A stretch of DNA of 64,000 nucleotides from Cyanobium sp. Cruz-8D1. GTDB taxonomy: Bacteria; Cyanobacteriota; Cyanobacteriia; PCC-6307; Cyanobiaceae. The notes under the pieces were generated by a model. The model made no database searches and was not told where the DNA came from. It saw only the letters and a program-made list of their open reading frames with translations. Shown in pieces: positions 1 to 8,797 of this stretch. The stretch's first letter is position 1; each line of letters opens with the position of its first letter. The stretch covers positions 147,475-211,474 of the forward strand of contig NZ_JAGQCD010000003.1 in assembly GCF_024345975.1 (NCBI RefSeq), given 5' to 3'. Both the position numbers and the translations under genes were made by a program.

Positions 1-1
1 C

Positions 2-145
2 TTCGCCCGTTTCCTGGTGGAGGAAGGGATCGACTCGATCAGCCTCAACCCCGACGCGGTGGTCACCACCCGGATCGCCATCGCCGCCATGGAGGCCGAG
101 CTGGACGCGGCCGCCTCAGCAGGAAGCCTGACGCAGCCGGACTGA
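2..145 (+). CDS. ppsA: Phosphoenolpyruvate synthase, C-terminal end (partial)
   Basis: The last 47 codons of a gene whose 5' part lies outside the window. The peptide contains FLVEEGIDSISLNPDAV, which resembles the extreme C-terminus of the PEP-utilising TIM-barrel domain of PEP synthase, where the G-I-D-S-I-S-L-N-P-D stretch is highly conserved. The family converts pyruvate, ATP and water to PEP, AMP and phosphate in the cytoplasm. The frame closes at TGA (143-145). The identification rests on this short motif only; pyruvate phosphate dikinase ends differently, so PEP synthase is preferred. Confidence 0.75.
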   Translation, partial: FARFLVEEGIDSISLNPDAVVTTRIAIAAMEAELDAAASAGSLTQPD

Positions 146-301
146 GGGGGCGCCCATGGGTGGGGCCCAGAGGCGCCAGAGCAGCAGGCCGTGGGCGCTG
201 CAGCGCACCACGCAGAGCGCCGCCAGACCCATGCAGAGGGGACAGTGAGCCAGACCCATCAGAACGTCGGCCCCAACCTCGATCAGCTTCCACCATGGCA
301 C
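116..301 (-). CDS. Small Cys/Trp-rich hypothetical protein (possible)
   Basis: A 61-residue minus-strand reading frame with a GTG start at 301, starting MPWWKLIEVGADV and followed by a hydrophobic stretch holding HCPLCMGL, with further Cys residues a few positions on. A CxxC pair inside a membrane-like segment plus Trp/Leu richness looks more like a real small membrane protein than a random shadow frame. It overlaps the ppsA end by 30 bases tail to tail and is divergent from the oxidoreductase at 354. It is the only candidate in the 200-base gap between those two genes. I do not recognise the family. Confidence 0.35.
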   Translation of the reverse strand: MPWWKLIEVGADVLMGLAHCPLCMGLAALCVVRCSAHGLLLWRLWAPPMGAPSVRLRQASC

Positions 302-353
302 CTTCCGCGGCGTCGTGCCCTAGAACGCCAACAGCCCCCTGCCTGCACCGGCC

Positions 354-2054
354 GTGCTGCGCCTCAGCGAGCTGAAGTTGCCGCTCGATCACAGCACCGC
401 CGATCTGGAGGCGGCCATCACCCAGCGGCTGGGGCTGGCGCCCGGTGAACTGCGCAGCCACCAGCTGGTGAAACGCAGCGTCGATGCACGCCGGCGCGGG
501 GCCATTTCCCTGGTGTACTGCCTCGACCTCGCCCTCGAGGGCGGCGCCCGGCGCCGCCTGCTGCGCCGCTTCGCCGGCGATCCCCACCTGCGACCAACCC
601 CGGACAGCCGCTACCGCCCCGTGGCCCGGGCCGAGGGGACGAGCCCGGCGCTCCGACCGGTGGTGGTGGGCGCCGGCCCCTGCGGCTATTTCGCCGCCCT
701 GCTGCTGGCCCAGATGGGTTGGCGGCCCCTGCTGCTGGAGCGGGGCAAGGTGGTGAAGGAGCGCACGGCGGACACCTTCGGCTTCTGGCAAGGCCGCCGC
801 CGCTTCGATCCCGGCTCCAATGCCCAGTTCGGTGAAGGGGGCGCGGGCACCTTCTCCGACGGCAAGCTCTACAGCCAGGTGAGTGAAGAGCCCGCCTACA
901 TCCGCAAGGTGCTTGAAGAGCTGGTGGCGGCCGGGGCCGACCCCGACATCCTCACCCTGCACCACCCCCACATCGGCACCTTCAAGCTGGCCACGGTGGT
1001 GCGGGGGCTGCGGGCCCGGATCGAGGCCCTGGGCGGCGAAGTCCGCTTCGGCCAGCACGTGGTGGAGCTGCTGCTGGAGGAGGGGGCCGACCGGCAGCTG
1101 GCCGGTGTGCGCCTAGCTGACGGCACGGCCGTCGCCACCCGGCATCTGGTGCTGGCGCCGGGCCACAGCGCCCGCGACACCTTCCTGATGCTGCACGCGT
1201 TGGAGGTGGCCATGGAGCCGAAACCCTTTGCCGTCGGGGTGCGAATTGAGCATCCCCAGGCCCTGGTCGACCAGGCCCGCTGGGGGGAAGCCGCCGGCCA
1301 CCCGCGGCTCGGCCCCGCGGAGTACAAGCTGGTGCACCACTGCAAAAGGGAAGCCACAGCCGGCCGCAGCGTCTACAGCTTCTGCATGTGTCCGGGCGGC
1401 CTGGTGGTGGGCGCCACCTCGGAGGAAGGCTGTGTCGTTACCAACGGCATGAGCCAGCATTCCCGCCAGGAACGCAATGCCAACAGCGGTCTGGTGGTGC
1501 CCGTGAGCCAGGAGGATCTGGCGCCCTACGGCAAGCCGGGGGGGGAGGCCCTGGCCGGGATCGCCTTCCAGCGCCACTGGGAGCACCAGGCCTTCCGCGC
1601 CGGCGGCAGCGATTACCGGGCGCCGGCCCAGTGGCTCGGTGATTTCCTGGCGCGTCGCCCCAGTCAGGAGGCGCCCCCGGGGGCGGTGGAGGGGTCGTAC
1701 CAACCCGGCCTCCGCTTCGGCAGCCTCGATGGCTGCCTGCCGGACTATGTGCTCGAGGCGATCCGGGAAGCGCTGCCGGTTTTCGGCCGCCGCATCCCGG
1801 GCTATGCCATGGATGGTGCCCTGCTCACCGGCGTGGAGACCCGCACCTCCTCACCGCTGCGGTTGCAGCGTCATCCAATACGGCTCGAAAGCCTGAACAC
1901 ACCGGGGCTGTTCCCGGCGGGGGAAGGGGGAGGCCATGCCGGCGGCATCCTCTCGGCGGCGATCGACGGCATCAAGGTGGCGGAAGCCGTGGGTCTCAGC
2001 CTCTGTGCGCCGCCGCCCCCTGGGACACCACCCCACTCCACTGCACGGCCTTGA
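354..2054 (+). CDS. NAD(P)/FAD-dependent oxidoreductase
   Basis: A 566-residue cytoplasmic flavoprotein with a GTG start. The N-terminal ~85 residues (LRLSELKLPLDHS onwards) form the small alpha/beta module usually preceding this family. The Rossmann FAD site VVVGAGPCGYFAA follows near residue 100, then the family hallmark FGEGGAGTFSDGKL near residue 160, and a C-terminal FAD-closing motif GEGGGHAGGILSAA with DGIKVAEA. The architecture matches the uncharacterised FAD-dependent dehydrogenase family widespread in cyanobacteria (COG2509-like); substrate unknown. Its last 59 bases overlap the 3' end of the convergent pgeF gene. Confidence 0.85.
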   Translation: MLRLSELKLPLDHSTADLEAAITQRLGLAPGELRSHQLVKRSVDARRRGAISLVYCLDLALEGGARRRLLRRFAGDPHLRPTPDSRYRPVARAEGTSPALRPVVVGAGPCGYFAALLLAQMGWRPLLLERGKVVKERTADTFGFWQGRRRFDPGSNAQFGEGGAGTFSDGKLYSQVSEEPAYIRKVLEELVAAGADPDILTLHHPHIGTFKLATVVRGLRARIEALGGEVRFGQHVVELLLEEGADRQLAGVRLADGTAVATRHLVLAPGHSARDTFLMLHALEVAMEPKPFAVGVRIEHPQALVDQARWGEAAGHPRLGPAEYKLVHHCKREATAGRSVYSFCMCPGGLVVGATSEEGCVVTNGMSQHSRQERNANSGLVVPVSQEDLAPYGKPGGEALAGIAFQRHWEHQAFRAGGSDYRAPAQWLGDFLARRPSQEAPPGAVEGSYQPGLRFGSLDGCLPDYVLEAIREALPVFGRRIPGYAMDGALLTGVETRTSSPLRLQRHPIRLESLNTPGLFPAGEGGGHAGGILSAAIDGIKVAEAVGLSLCAPPPPGTPPHSTARP

Positions 2055-2829
2055 CCCCGTCGCGGCGCCAGGAATGGAACAACAGTGGCTCGGCCACCGT
2101 GCAAAGCGGGCAGAGGGCGATCTGCTCCGGCGCCAGACCGTCCTGCTCCAGCTGCAGCGCCGTGGCCCGGCGGATGTCCAGCCGATCCTTGCCGGGAGCC
2201 GGATCCAGCAGCAGGGCACCGCAGCGTTCGAGATCCACCAGGGCGCCATCGGGCACCGGGACGCTGCTGCCCGCCACCATGGCCGCGGCCACCTGCAGGG
2301 TGACGGAGCGCTCCACCTGGTAGCGGATGCCGTCCACGGCTGGCCCGAGGGCCACCCGCAGCTGGTCCCGGCGGGCTCCGTCCGCCACCAACGCCTCGAT
2401 CGCCGCCGGCACGATCCGGCCCGCGACCCCACGCCAGCCGGCGTGGCAGGCCGCCACCCGGCCGCCGGCGCGGTCAACGATCAACACCGGAGTGCAGTCG
2501 GCGCCGCACACCCAGAGGCTCTGGCCGCCGCGATCGCTGCGCAGTCCATCGGCCTCCGGCCAGGGGGCCCGCTCGGCGTCCCCGGCAGCGAGCACGGTGC
2601 CGCCATGCACCTGGCGGGTGCGATGCACACCAACGCCGGCACTGATTTCCCCAGCCAGCTCCTCTGGCTGGCGGCCCTGCCACTGGCGGGTGAAGAAGCC
2701 GTGCTCGAAGCCGGCCAGCAGATCGCACTGGAGGTAATGGCCGCCGTAGGTGCCCACCCAGGTCCAACCGGGCAGGTCATTGAAGCCCGCATCGGGCCGC
2801 TCGAAGGGGGCCTCGAGCGCCTCAGCCAT
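1996..2829 (-). CDS. pgeF: Peptidoglycan editing factor PgeF (laccase-domain, YfiH family)
   Basis: A 277-residue protein of the multicopper-oxidase-like YfiH/DUF152 family. The metal/active-site residues are visible: His in TRQVHGGTV, Cys in GADCTPVLIVD, and His in ACHAGWRG. The family is reported to remove wrongly incorporated serine-containing muropeptide precursors, and members also show purine nucleoside or phenol oxidase activity. The ATG at 2829 overlaps the end of the upstream Tab2-like gene by 8 bases, so it is the last gene of an S1-Tab2-pgeF operon. The open frame continues farther upstream but that part is shadow of Tab2. The 3' end overlaps the convergent oxidoreductase. Confidence 0.88.
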   Translation of the reverse strand: MAEALEAPFERPDAGFNDLPGWTWVGTYGGHYLQCDLLAGFEHGFFTRQWQGRQPEELAGEISAGVGVHRTRQVHGGTVLAAGDAERAPWPEADGLRSDRGGQSLWVCGADCTPVLIVDRAGGRVAACHAGWRGVAGRIVPAAIEALVADGARRDQLRVALGPAVDGIRYQVERSVTLQVAAAMVAGSSVPVPDGALVDLERCGALLLDPAPGKDRLDIRRATALQLEQDGLAPEQIALCPLCTVAEPLLFHSWRRDGVKAVQWSGVVSQGAAAHRG

Positions 2830-3706
2830 CCGGCTGATCCCGCAACAACCAGAAGCCTTCGAGGGCCGGAGCCTCCTCGCTCGCCTGGATGGCGATGAAC
2901 TGCAGACCGCCGGCCCGCTCCCGGGCTTCCGCCAGGGCCACGCTGGCCAGCTGCGCTTCCTCCTCCGGCAGGCGGGCCAGGATCCAGCGATCCTCCAGGC
3001 CAGCCTCCAGCACCAATTGACCGGCGCAGACTTCCAACCGCGCCGGCTCCAGGCCGGACAACCAGCCGGCGATGGCCAGGGCCCGCCGGCGGCTGAACAG
3101 CCGGATCCCTGGGATCGGAGTGGCGGGATCCACACCATCAGGCAGGGCCACCAAGCCGGGGAAGGCGATCTCCCAGCCGCCGGCCTCGGCCAGCGTCGCG
3201 GCAGTGAGGGTGGCCCAGCTCCAGCTGTCGCCCCTGGCCGCCTCCGGCAGGGGCAGGGCCACCGGCGGGATCGGTTGCGGGGGGGGGGCCAGGGGACCGG
3301 CCATGTAGCCCGGCTCCTGGGGGTAGACGGTGGCCTGTCGCTCCCGCAGCCACTCCACCAGGCCATAGCAGCGCCGGCTCGGCACCAGCTCCAGGCCAAG
3401 CCCTTCGGCGGCCCGCTGCACCATGGCGCGCATCGAGCCGCGCCAGCAACGCAGCCGCCGCGGCGGGCCGAAGCCCTGCTCGGCGGCGTCCTGGATCGCC
3501 GCTTCGATCGCCCCGCGCAACCACTGGGAATTGACGCTGGCAGCCGGGCACGCCATGAACCAGCGGAAGGGCTCAGGTGCCGGCTGCAGACCCGCGGTGG
3601 TGCAGATCAGCAGTTCCCAGCGCTTCTTGCCATCGGCCTCCAGGATCGGCCTGGAGTAGTAGTCGAGTTCCCAGTCAGGGCCAGGCGCCAGCAACGCTCC
3701 ACTCAT
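2822..3706 (-). CDS. Tab2/Atab2 family RNA-binding protein
   Basis: A 294-residue protein starting MSGALLAPGPDWELDYYSRPI. The W-E-L-D-Y-Y-S-R-P-I-L motif, followed by KKRWELLICTT, is characteristic of the Tab2/Atab2 (DUF1092) family. In Chlamydomonas and Arabidopsis these proteins bind photosystem mRNA 5' leaders and promote translation of PSI/PSII reaction-centre proteins; in cyanobacteria a similar role is inferred. The ATG overlaps the stop of the upstream S1-domain gene (ATGA), implying translational coupling with another RNA-binding translation protein. No membrane segment or signal peptide is seen. Confidence 0.85.
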   Translation of the reverse strand: MSGALLAPGPDWELDYYSRPILEADGKKRWELLICTTAGLQPAPEPFRWFMACPAASVNSQWLRGAIEAAIQDAAEQGFGPPRRLRCWRGSMRAMVQRAAEGLGLELVPSRRCYGLVEWLRERQATVYPQEPGYMAGPLAPPPQPIPPVALPLPEAARGDSWSWATLTAATLAEAGGWEIAFPGLVALPDGVDPATPIPGIRLFSRRRALAIAGWLSGLEPARLEVCAGQLVLEAGLEDRWILARLPEEEAQLASVALAEARERAGGLQFIAIQASEEAPALEGFWLLRDQPDG

Positions 3707-4989
3707 CCTGCGTCCTGTTCCTGCTGGCGCAGCAGCGAGCGGGCTCGGTGGGCCCGGTCCTCGGCCTCGGCCATCACGGTCTCCTTGGCGATCAACAGTT
3801 CCCCGGCCGGGCCTTCGAGCAAGGCGGTGTTGAGGGCGATGCGGCCGCGGGCGGGGTCGATGGCGGTGACCAGGGCCTTGATGGCCTCCCCCTGCTGGAA
3901 GGCCTCCCGCAGGTCGCGCAGGACGCCGCCGGTGATGCAGGAGTGGTGCAACAGGCCGCTGACGCCACCCAGATCGATGAAGTAGCCGTAGGGCTTGATC
4001 GAGGCCACATGGCCTTCGACCAGCTGCCCCACCTCCAGGGTGGCGAAGCGGGCGGCACTGGCGGCCCGCTTTTCGGAGAGCACCAGCTTGCTGGTCTCGG
4101 CGTTGACCTCCAGGAAGGCCACCCCCAGGGTCTGGCCGACGAGGGCTTCGTGATTCTCACCCTCGTTGAGCTGGGAGCGGGGGATGAAGCCGCGCAGCCC
4201 CTCGAGATCGCAGGTGACGCCACCACGGTTGAAGCCGCTCACCTTGACCTGCACCACCTTGCCCTCCTTCTCCAGCTGGCGCACCTTCTCCCAGCTGTGG
4301 CGCAGGGCGAGGGCACGGGCGCTGATGGTCACCATCCCATCGGCGTTCTGCTCACGGGTGACGAGCACCTCGATCGGCAACCCCTTGGGGAAGCGCTCCT
4401 TGAGGTTGGTGATCACCCCGAGGCCGCACTCGCTCTTGGGCATGAAACCGGGGGCCTTGCCGCCGATGTCGACATAGACACCGTCGCTCTCCATGCCGAT
4501 CACCACCCCCTTGACCACCTCACCGGTGGTGCCGATCGGAGCGTTCTCATCGAGGGCGGCGAGGAAGGCCTCCTCATCGAAATCGAAGTCGTCCACGGTG
4601 CGGGCCTGGCGGGAGGCCGTCGCAGGGGCGGCCTCAGCTCCGGCGTTGGAGGCAGTGGCGGTGGCGGATCCGCGTGAGGTTGAACCGCCACGGCGATCGG
4701 TGGCCGGGCCGAGCAGGTCGGCCATGGTGAGGCCCTCGAGGGCATCCATGTTGAAGCGGTCCTCGTCCGCCGGGGGCGACGACGGCGGCCGCAGCGGCGG
4801 CGCGGCCGGGCTCGACACCACTGGAGCGAGGGGCGCTTCGGCGGCCACCTCCTCCTCCTTCTTGATCATCAACACCTGGGGGGGCTTGCGCAGCGGCACA
4901 GGGGCCGACCCGGAAGGTCTCGCCGGCGGCATGGGGCGCTGGGCGGAGTTCCGGGGCTGACGCGGCGCGGGGTTGCCGGTTCCTGCCAT
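3703..4989 (-). CDS. S1 RNA-binding domain protein, 30S ribosomal protein S1-like
   Basis: A 428-residue protein from the ATG at 4989. Residues 1 to about 130 are Pro/Ala/Ser-rich and probably disordered. Three S1 (OB-fold) repeats follow: one around VVKGVVIGMESDGVYVDIGGK, a second around VVQVKVSGFNRGGVTCDLEGLRGFIPRSQL split here as two short motifs, and a third around VEGHVASIKPYGYFIDLG. Three repeats is the usual count for cyanobacterial Rps1 proteins, which help mRNAs bind the small subunit. The long disordered head suggests the second paralogue (Rps1b/Nbp1-like) rather than the main ribosomal copy. A GTG at 5019 could extend it by ten residues. First gene of the S1-Tab2-pgeF operon. Confidence 0.85.
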   Translation of the reverse strand: MAGTGNPAPRQPRNSAQRPMPPARPSGSAPVPLRKPPQVLMIKKEEEVAAEAPLAPVVSSPAAPPLRPPSSPPADEDRFNMDALEGLTMADLLGPATDRRGGSTSRGSATATASNAGAEAAPATASRQARTVDDFDFDEEAFLAALDENAPIGTTGEVVKGVVIGMESDGVYVDIGGKAPGFMPKSECGLGVITNLKERFPKGLPIEVLVTREQNADGMVTISARALALRHSWEKVRQLEKEGKVVQVKVSGFNRGGVTCDLEGLRGFIPRSQLNEGENHEALVGQTLGVAFLEVNAETSKLVLSEKRAASAARFATLEVGQLVEGHVASIKPYGYFIDLGGVSGLLHHSCITGGVLRDLREAFQQGEAIKALVTAIDPARGRIALNTALLEGPAGELLIAKETVMAEAEDRAHRARSLLRQQEQDAG

Positions 4990-5060
4990 GGAGGTCCTCA
5001 GCGAAGCACGGGGCTCCACACTGTACGAATCACCCGTTGAGGCCCGTCCTCCCCCCGCCG

Positions 5061-5867
5061 ATGCCCCCCTGCAGCGAGCGTCGCCTCGCCAGCCTCAGTT
5101 GGACAGCGGTGCAGGAACAGGCCGCCCGCCCGGGAAGCACGGTGGTCTGGCCCTTCGGCGCCATCGAGCAACACGGCCCCCTGCTGCCCCTGGGCACCGA
5201 TGCCCTGTTTGCCGAGCGGGTGGCCGAGGCCGTGCTGGAGCGGCTCGACCCTGACCTGCCGATCTGGCGGCTGCCGCTGCAGAGCATCGGCTTCTCCCCG
5301 GAGCACCTGGGCTTCCCAGGAACCCTCAGCCTTCCCGCCGATCTGATGATCGAGCTGGTGCGCTCCGTGGGCAGGGGGATCGCGGCAGCGGGCTTCCAGC
5401 GGCTGGTGCTGTTCAACGCCCATGGCGGCCAGATCGGCCTGCTGGAGGCGGCGGCGCGGGAGTTGCGGGTGCTGGAACCCGGCCTGGCGGTCCTGCCCTG
5501 CTTCCTCTGGCGCGGTGCCGATGGACTGGCGGAACTGATTCCCGAACCCGAACGCAACACCGGGCTCCATGCCGGCCTGGCGGAAACCAGCCTGATGCTG
5601 TTTCTCGAACCGACCACCGCCGGAGCCCTGCCTGCCGCCGACGGGCTTGCCCCCAACCCGGCGCCCCCCAGCGGCTGGAGCCTGGAAGGGGCCTGCCCCT
5701 GCTCCTGGCGCACGGAGGAACTGAGCGTCAGTGGGGTCATCGGTGATCCCGCTGGCGCCAGCGAGGACCTCGGCCGCAAACTCTTCCTGCGCCTGGTGGA
5801 CAGCTGGGAGCGGCGCCTAGACGCTCTGGTGCGTAGCGATTGGCCACCGACTTCCAGCAGGCCATGA
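5061..5867 (+). CDS. Creatininase family protein
   Basis: A 268-residue protein of the creatininase/creatinine amidohydrolase superfamily. Metal-binding signatures are visible: [20 protein letters not shown] near the N-terminus, FNAHGGQIG in the middle, and GLAETSLML with its conserved Glu later. In bacteria such proteins hydrolyse amides, including formamides in cofactor biosynthesis (MftE- or FAPy deformylase-like); the substrate here is unknown. The ATG at 5061 is preferred; a TTG at 5037 in the same frame would add eight residues. It is divergent from the S1 gene and lies 35 bases before ado. Confidence 0.85.
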   Translation: MPPCSERRLASLSWTAVQEQAARPGSTVVWPFGAIEQHGPLLPLGTDALFAERVAEAVLERLDPDLPIWRLPLQSIGFSPEHLGFPGTLSLPADLMIELVRSVGRGIAAAGFQRLVLFNAHGGQIGLLEAAARELRVLEPGLAVLPCFLWRGADGLAELIPEPERNTGLHAGLAETSLMLFLEPTTAGALPAADGLAPNPAPPSGWSLEGACPCSWRTEELSVSGVIGDPAGASEDLGRKLFLRLVDSWERRLDALVRSDWPPTSSRP

Positions 5868-5902
5868 CTAAAGTTGCAGGGTTGACTGAGTCTGCGGTCC
5901 CC

Positions 5903-6634
5903 ATGCCCACCCTGGAAACCACCACGTCCGTCGATTCCGCCCTGGGCCCGCTTGAGGGGAGCGAACTTCCCGACTTCACCACCGCCGCCTACAAGGACGC
6001 CTACAGCCGCATCAACGCGATTGTGATCGAAGGCGAGCAGGAAGCCCACGACAACTACATGTCCCTGGGGACGCTGCTTCCTGACCAGGCCGAGGAGTTG
6101 GGCCGCCTGGCGCGCATGGAGCTGAAGCACATGAAGGGTTTCACCGCCTGCGCCAACAACCTCGGCGTCACCGCCGACATGCCCTTCGCCCAGGAGTTCT
6201 TCTCCCCCCTGCGCAACAACTTCCAGGCGGCCCTCAAGGACGGGAAGGTGGTCACCTGCCTGCTGATCCAGGCCCTGCTGATTGAAGCCTTCGCCATCTC
6301 GGCTTATCACATCTATATCCCTGTGGCCGATCCTTTCGCCCGCAAGATCACCGAAGGAGTCGTCAAGGACGAGTACACCCACCTCAACTACGGCCAGGAG
6401 TGGCTCAAGGCCCACCTTGAAGAGTCCCGCGCCGAGCTCGAGCAGGCCAACCGCGACAACCTCCCCCACGTGCGCCGCATGCTGGATCGGGTCGCCGCTG
6501 ATGCCGCAGTGCTTCACATGGAAAAGGAAGACCTGATCGAGGATTTCCTGATCGCCTACCAGGACGCCCTCACCGACATCGGCTTCACCCCTCGGGAGAT
6601 TGCCCGCATGGCCGCTGCAGCGCTGCTGGGCTGA
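5903..6634 (+). CDS. ado: Aldehyde deformylating oxygenase (alkane synthase)
   Basis: A 243-residue ferritin-like di-iron enzyme converting fatty aldehydes to Cn-1 alka(e)nes plus formate, using O2 and reduced ferredoxin. All six iron ligands are present: Glu45, Glu73, His76, Glu128, Glu157 and His160, the same numbering as the well-studied Prochlorococcus MIT9313 enzyme. Other family marks are [20 protein letters not shown] and [10 protein letters not shown]. The ATG at 5903 (MPTLET) is chosen because it aligns with known starts; TTG 5840 and ATG 5864 are in frame upstream. It precedes aar by 81 bases, the standard cyanobacterial alkane pair. Confidence 0.97.
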   Translation: MPTLETTTSVDSALGPLEGSELPDFTTAAYKDAYSRINAIVIEGEQEAHDNYMSLGTLLPDQAEELGRLARMELKHMKGFTACANNLGVTADMPFAQEFFSPLRNNFQAALKDGKVVTCLLIQALLIEAFAISAYHIYIPVADPFARKITEGVVKDEYTHLNYGQEWLKAHLEESRAELEQANRDNLPHVRRMLDRVAADAAVLHMEKEDLIEDFLIAYQDALTDIGFTPREIARMAAAALLG

Positions 6635-6715
6635 GCTGACCACGCAAGCTCGCCGGGGGAGGATGTAGCGTCGGCGACATCCGGCCCTGCCCTGCCGCCG
6701 CGTTCTCCTTCCTGC

Positions 6716-7765
6716 ATGTTCGGCCTGATTGGTCATTCCACCAGCTTCGAGTCGGCGCGCAATCTGGCGCGAAGCCTCGGTTTCGAGGAGTACGCCGACG
6801 GGGATCTGGACATGTGGTGCAGCGCCCCGCCCCAGTTGGTGGAGAGGATCAGCGTCACCAGCCCCACGGGCCAGTGCATCGAAGGGGCCTACATCGACTC
6901 GGTGTTCGTGCCGGAGATGTTGAGCCGCTTCAAGACGGCCAAGCGCAAGGTGCTCAATGCCATGGAGCTGGCCCAGAAGAACGGCATCGACATCACCGCC
7001 CTGGGTGGCTTCACCTCGATCATTTTCGAGGATTTCAAGCTGCTGAGGGAACAGCAGGTTCGCGCCACCACCCTCGACTGGCAGCGCTTCACCACCGGCA
7101 ACACCCACACCGCCTGGGTGATCTGCCGCCAGGTGGAAGCCAACGCTCCACAGCTGGGCCTTGACCTGCGTCGGGCCAAAGTGGCCGTGGTGGGCGCCAC
7201 CGGCGACATCGGCAGTGCCGTCTGCCGTTGGCTCTCCCAGCGCACCGGCGTCGAGGAACTACTGCTGGTGGCCCGCCGTCCCCAGCCGCTGGCCGATCTG
7301 CAGCAGGAACTGGGCGGTGGCCGCATCCTTTCGCTGGAGGACGCCATGGCCGAGGCGGACGTGGTGGTCTGGGTCGCCAGCCTGGCCCAGGCCAGCAGCA
7401 TCGATCCGGGCCGGCTGCGCCGCCCCTGCCTGATGATCGATGGCGGCTACCCCAAGAATCTGGACACCAAGGCCGCCGGCGAAGGCATCCACGTGCTCAA
7501 GGGCGGCATCGTCGAATTCGGCTCCGACATCGGCTGGCAGATGATGGAGGCGGCGGAGATGGCCAATCCCCAGCGTCAGATGTTCGCCTGCTTCGCCGAA
7601 GCGATGCTGCTGGAGTTCGAAGGCCTGCGCACCAATTTCAGCTGGGGCCGCAACAACATCACCCTCGAGAAGATGGATCTGATTGGTGCCGCCTCGCTTC
7701 GCCACGGGTTCCAAGCCCTTGGCCTGGAACATCCGGCACCGGTCCCCAGCCTCTCTTCCACCTGA
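6716..7765 (+). CDS. aar: Long-chain acyl-ACP reductase
   Basis: A 349-residue enzyme that reduces acyl-ACP to the fatty aldehyde used by the upstream oxygenase. The N-terminus [18 protein letters not shown] is typical. The NADPH site [15 protein letters not shown] lies near residue 160, and the acyl-accepting Cys is Cys292 in [11 protein letters not shown], matching Cys294 of the Synechococcus elongatus enzyme. The C-terminal [14 protein letters not shown] is also conserved. The stop is only 17 bases before accA, so reductase, oxygenase and the malonyl-CoA supplying enzyme subunit share one stretch. Confidence 0.97.
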   Translation: MFGLIGHSTSFESARNLARSLGFEEYADGDLDMWCSAPPQLVERISVTSPTGQCIEGAYIDSVFVPEMLSRFKTAKRKVLNAMELAQKNGIDITALGGFTSIIFEDFKLLREQQVRATTLDWQRFTTGNTHTAWVICRQVEANAPQLGLDLRRAKVAVVGATGDIGSAVCRWLSQRTGVEELLLVARRPQPLADLQQELGGGRILSLEDAMAEADVVVWVASLAQASSIDPGRLRRPCLMIDGGYPKNLDTKAAGEGIHVLKGGIVEFGSDIGWQMMEAAEMANPQRQMFACFAEAMLLEFEGLRTNFSWGRNNITLEKMDLIGAASLRHGFQALGLEHPAPVPSLSST

Positions 7766-7782
7766 TCCCTGCCTTCCCGACC

Positions 7783-8772
7783 ATGGCCCGCCGCGTCCTG
7801 CTGGACTTCGAAAAACCACTGGTGGAGCTGGAGGAGCAGATCGAGCAGATCCGCCAGCTGGCCCGCGATTCCGAAGTCGATGTGAGCCAGCAGCTGCTGC
7901 AGCTGGAAACCCTCGCCACCCGGCGCCGCGAGGAGATCTTCAGCTCCCTCAGCCCGGCCCAGAAGATCCAGGTGGCCCGCCACCCCCAGCGGCCCAGCAC
8001 CCTCGACTACATCCAGGTGATCACCGACGAGTGGCTCGAGCTGCACGGCGACCGCCGCGGCAACGACGACCGCGCCCTGGTGGGCGGCGTGGGTCGCATC
8101 GGCGACCAGGCGGTGGTGCTGCTCGGCCACCAGAAGGGCCGGGACATGAAGGAGAACGTGGCGCGTAACTTCGGCATGGCCTCGCCCGGCGGCTACCGCA
8201 AGGCGATGCGGCTGATGGACCACGCCGACCGCTTCCGCCTGCCGATCCTCAGCTTCATCGACACACCCGGCGCCTATGCAGGGGTCAAAGCAGAGGAGGA
8301 GGGCCAGGGCGAGGCGATCGCGGTGAACCTGCGCGAGATGTTCCGCCTGCGGGTGCCCATCATCGCCGTGGTGATCGGTGAGGGGGGCTCCGGCGGCGCG
8401 CTCGGCATCGGCGTGGCCGACCGGCTGCTGATGTTCGAGCACAGCGTCTACACGGTGGCCAGCCCCGAGGCCTGTGCCTCGATCCTCTGGCGCGATGCGG
8501 CCAAGGCCCCCGCCGCCGCCGAGGCCCTGCGCATCACCGCGGCTGATCTTCTGCAGCTGGGGCTGGTGGATGTCCTGCTGAAGGAACCCTCCGGCGGCAA
8601 CCACTGGGCGCCCATGCAGGCCGCCGAGACACTCCGCACGGCCCTGCTGGACCAGCTCGATGCGCTGAAGACCTGCAGCGAATCCGCCCTGGTGGAGGCC
8701 CGCTACGCCAAGTTTCGGCGCATGGGCCAGGTTCTGGAGGGGGCGGCGACGGATCCCGCCCACGCGCCGTAG
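7783..8772 (+). CDS. accA: Acetyl-CoA carboxylase carboxyltransferase subunit alpha
   Basis: A 329-residue crotonase-fold protein from the ATG at 7783. Motifs include [11 protein letters not shown] at the N-terminus, [31 protein letters not shown], the oxyanion region [16 protein letters not shown], and [14 protein letters not shown], which together identify the alpha half of the carboxyltransferase. With AccD it transfers carboxyl from carboxybiotin to acetyl-CoA to give malonyl-CoA, the first step of fatty acid synthesis. Its place directly after aar is a common cyanobacterial arrangement and links acyl supply with alkane production. Confidence 0.97.
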   Translation: MARRVLLDFEKPLVELEEQIEQIRQLARDSEVDVSQQLLQLETLATRRREEIFSSLSPAQKIQVARHPQRPSTLDYIQVITDEWLELHGDRRGNDDRALVGGVGRIGDQAVVLLGHQKGRDMKENVARNFGMASPGGYRKAMRLMDHADRFRLPILSFIDTPGAYAGVKAEEEGQGEAIAVNLREMFRLRVPIIAVVIGEGGSGGALGIGVADRLLMFEHSVYTVASPEACASILWRDAAKAPAAAEALRITAADLLQLGLVDVLLKEPSGGNHWAPMQAAETLRTALLDQLDALKTCSESALVEARYAKFRRMGQVLEGAATDPAHAP

Positions 8773-8797
8773 GGTTGACCTCCTGCCACTGCGCCCG

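Noticed and set aside
63..1058. 331-codon minus-strand open frame over the FAD oxidoreductase
   Set aside because: Low-complexity His/Gly/Gln-rich translation typical of antisense frames in GC-rich DNA; fully covered by a convincing plus-strand gene.
5030..7108. 692-codon minus-strand open frame opposite creatininase, ado and aar
   Set aside because: Antisense to three well-supported genes; no domain-like text.
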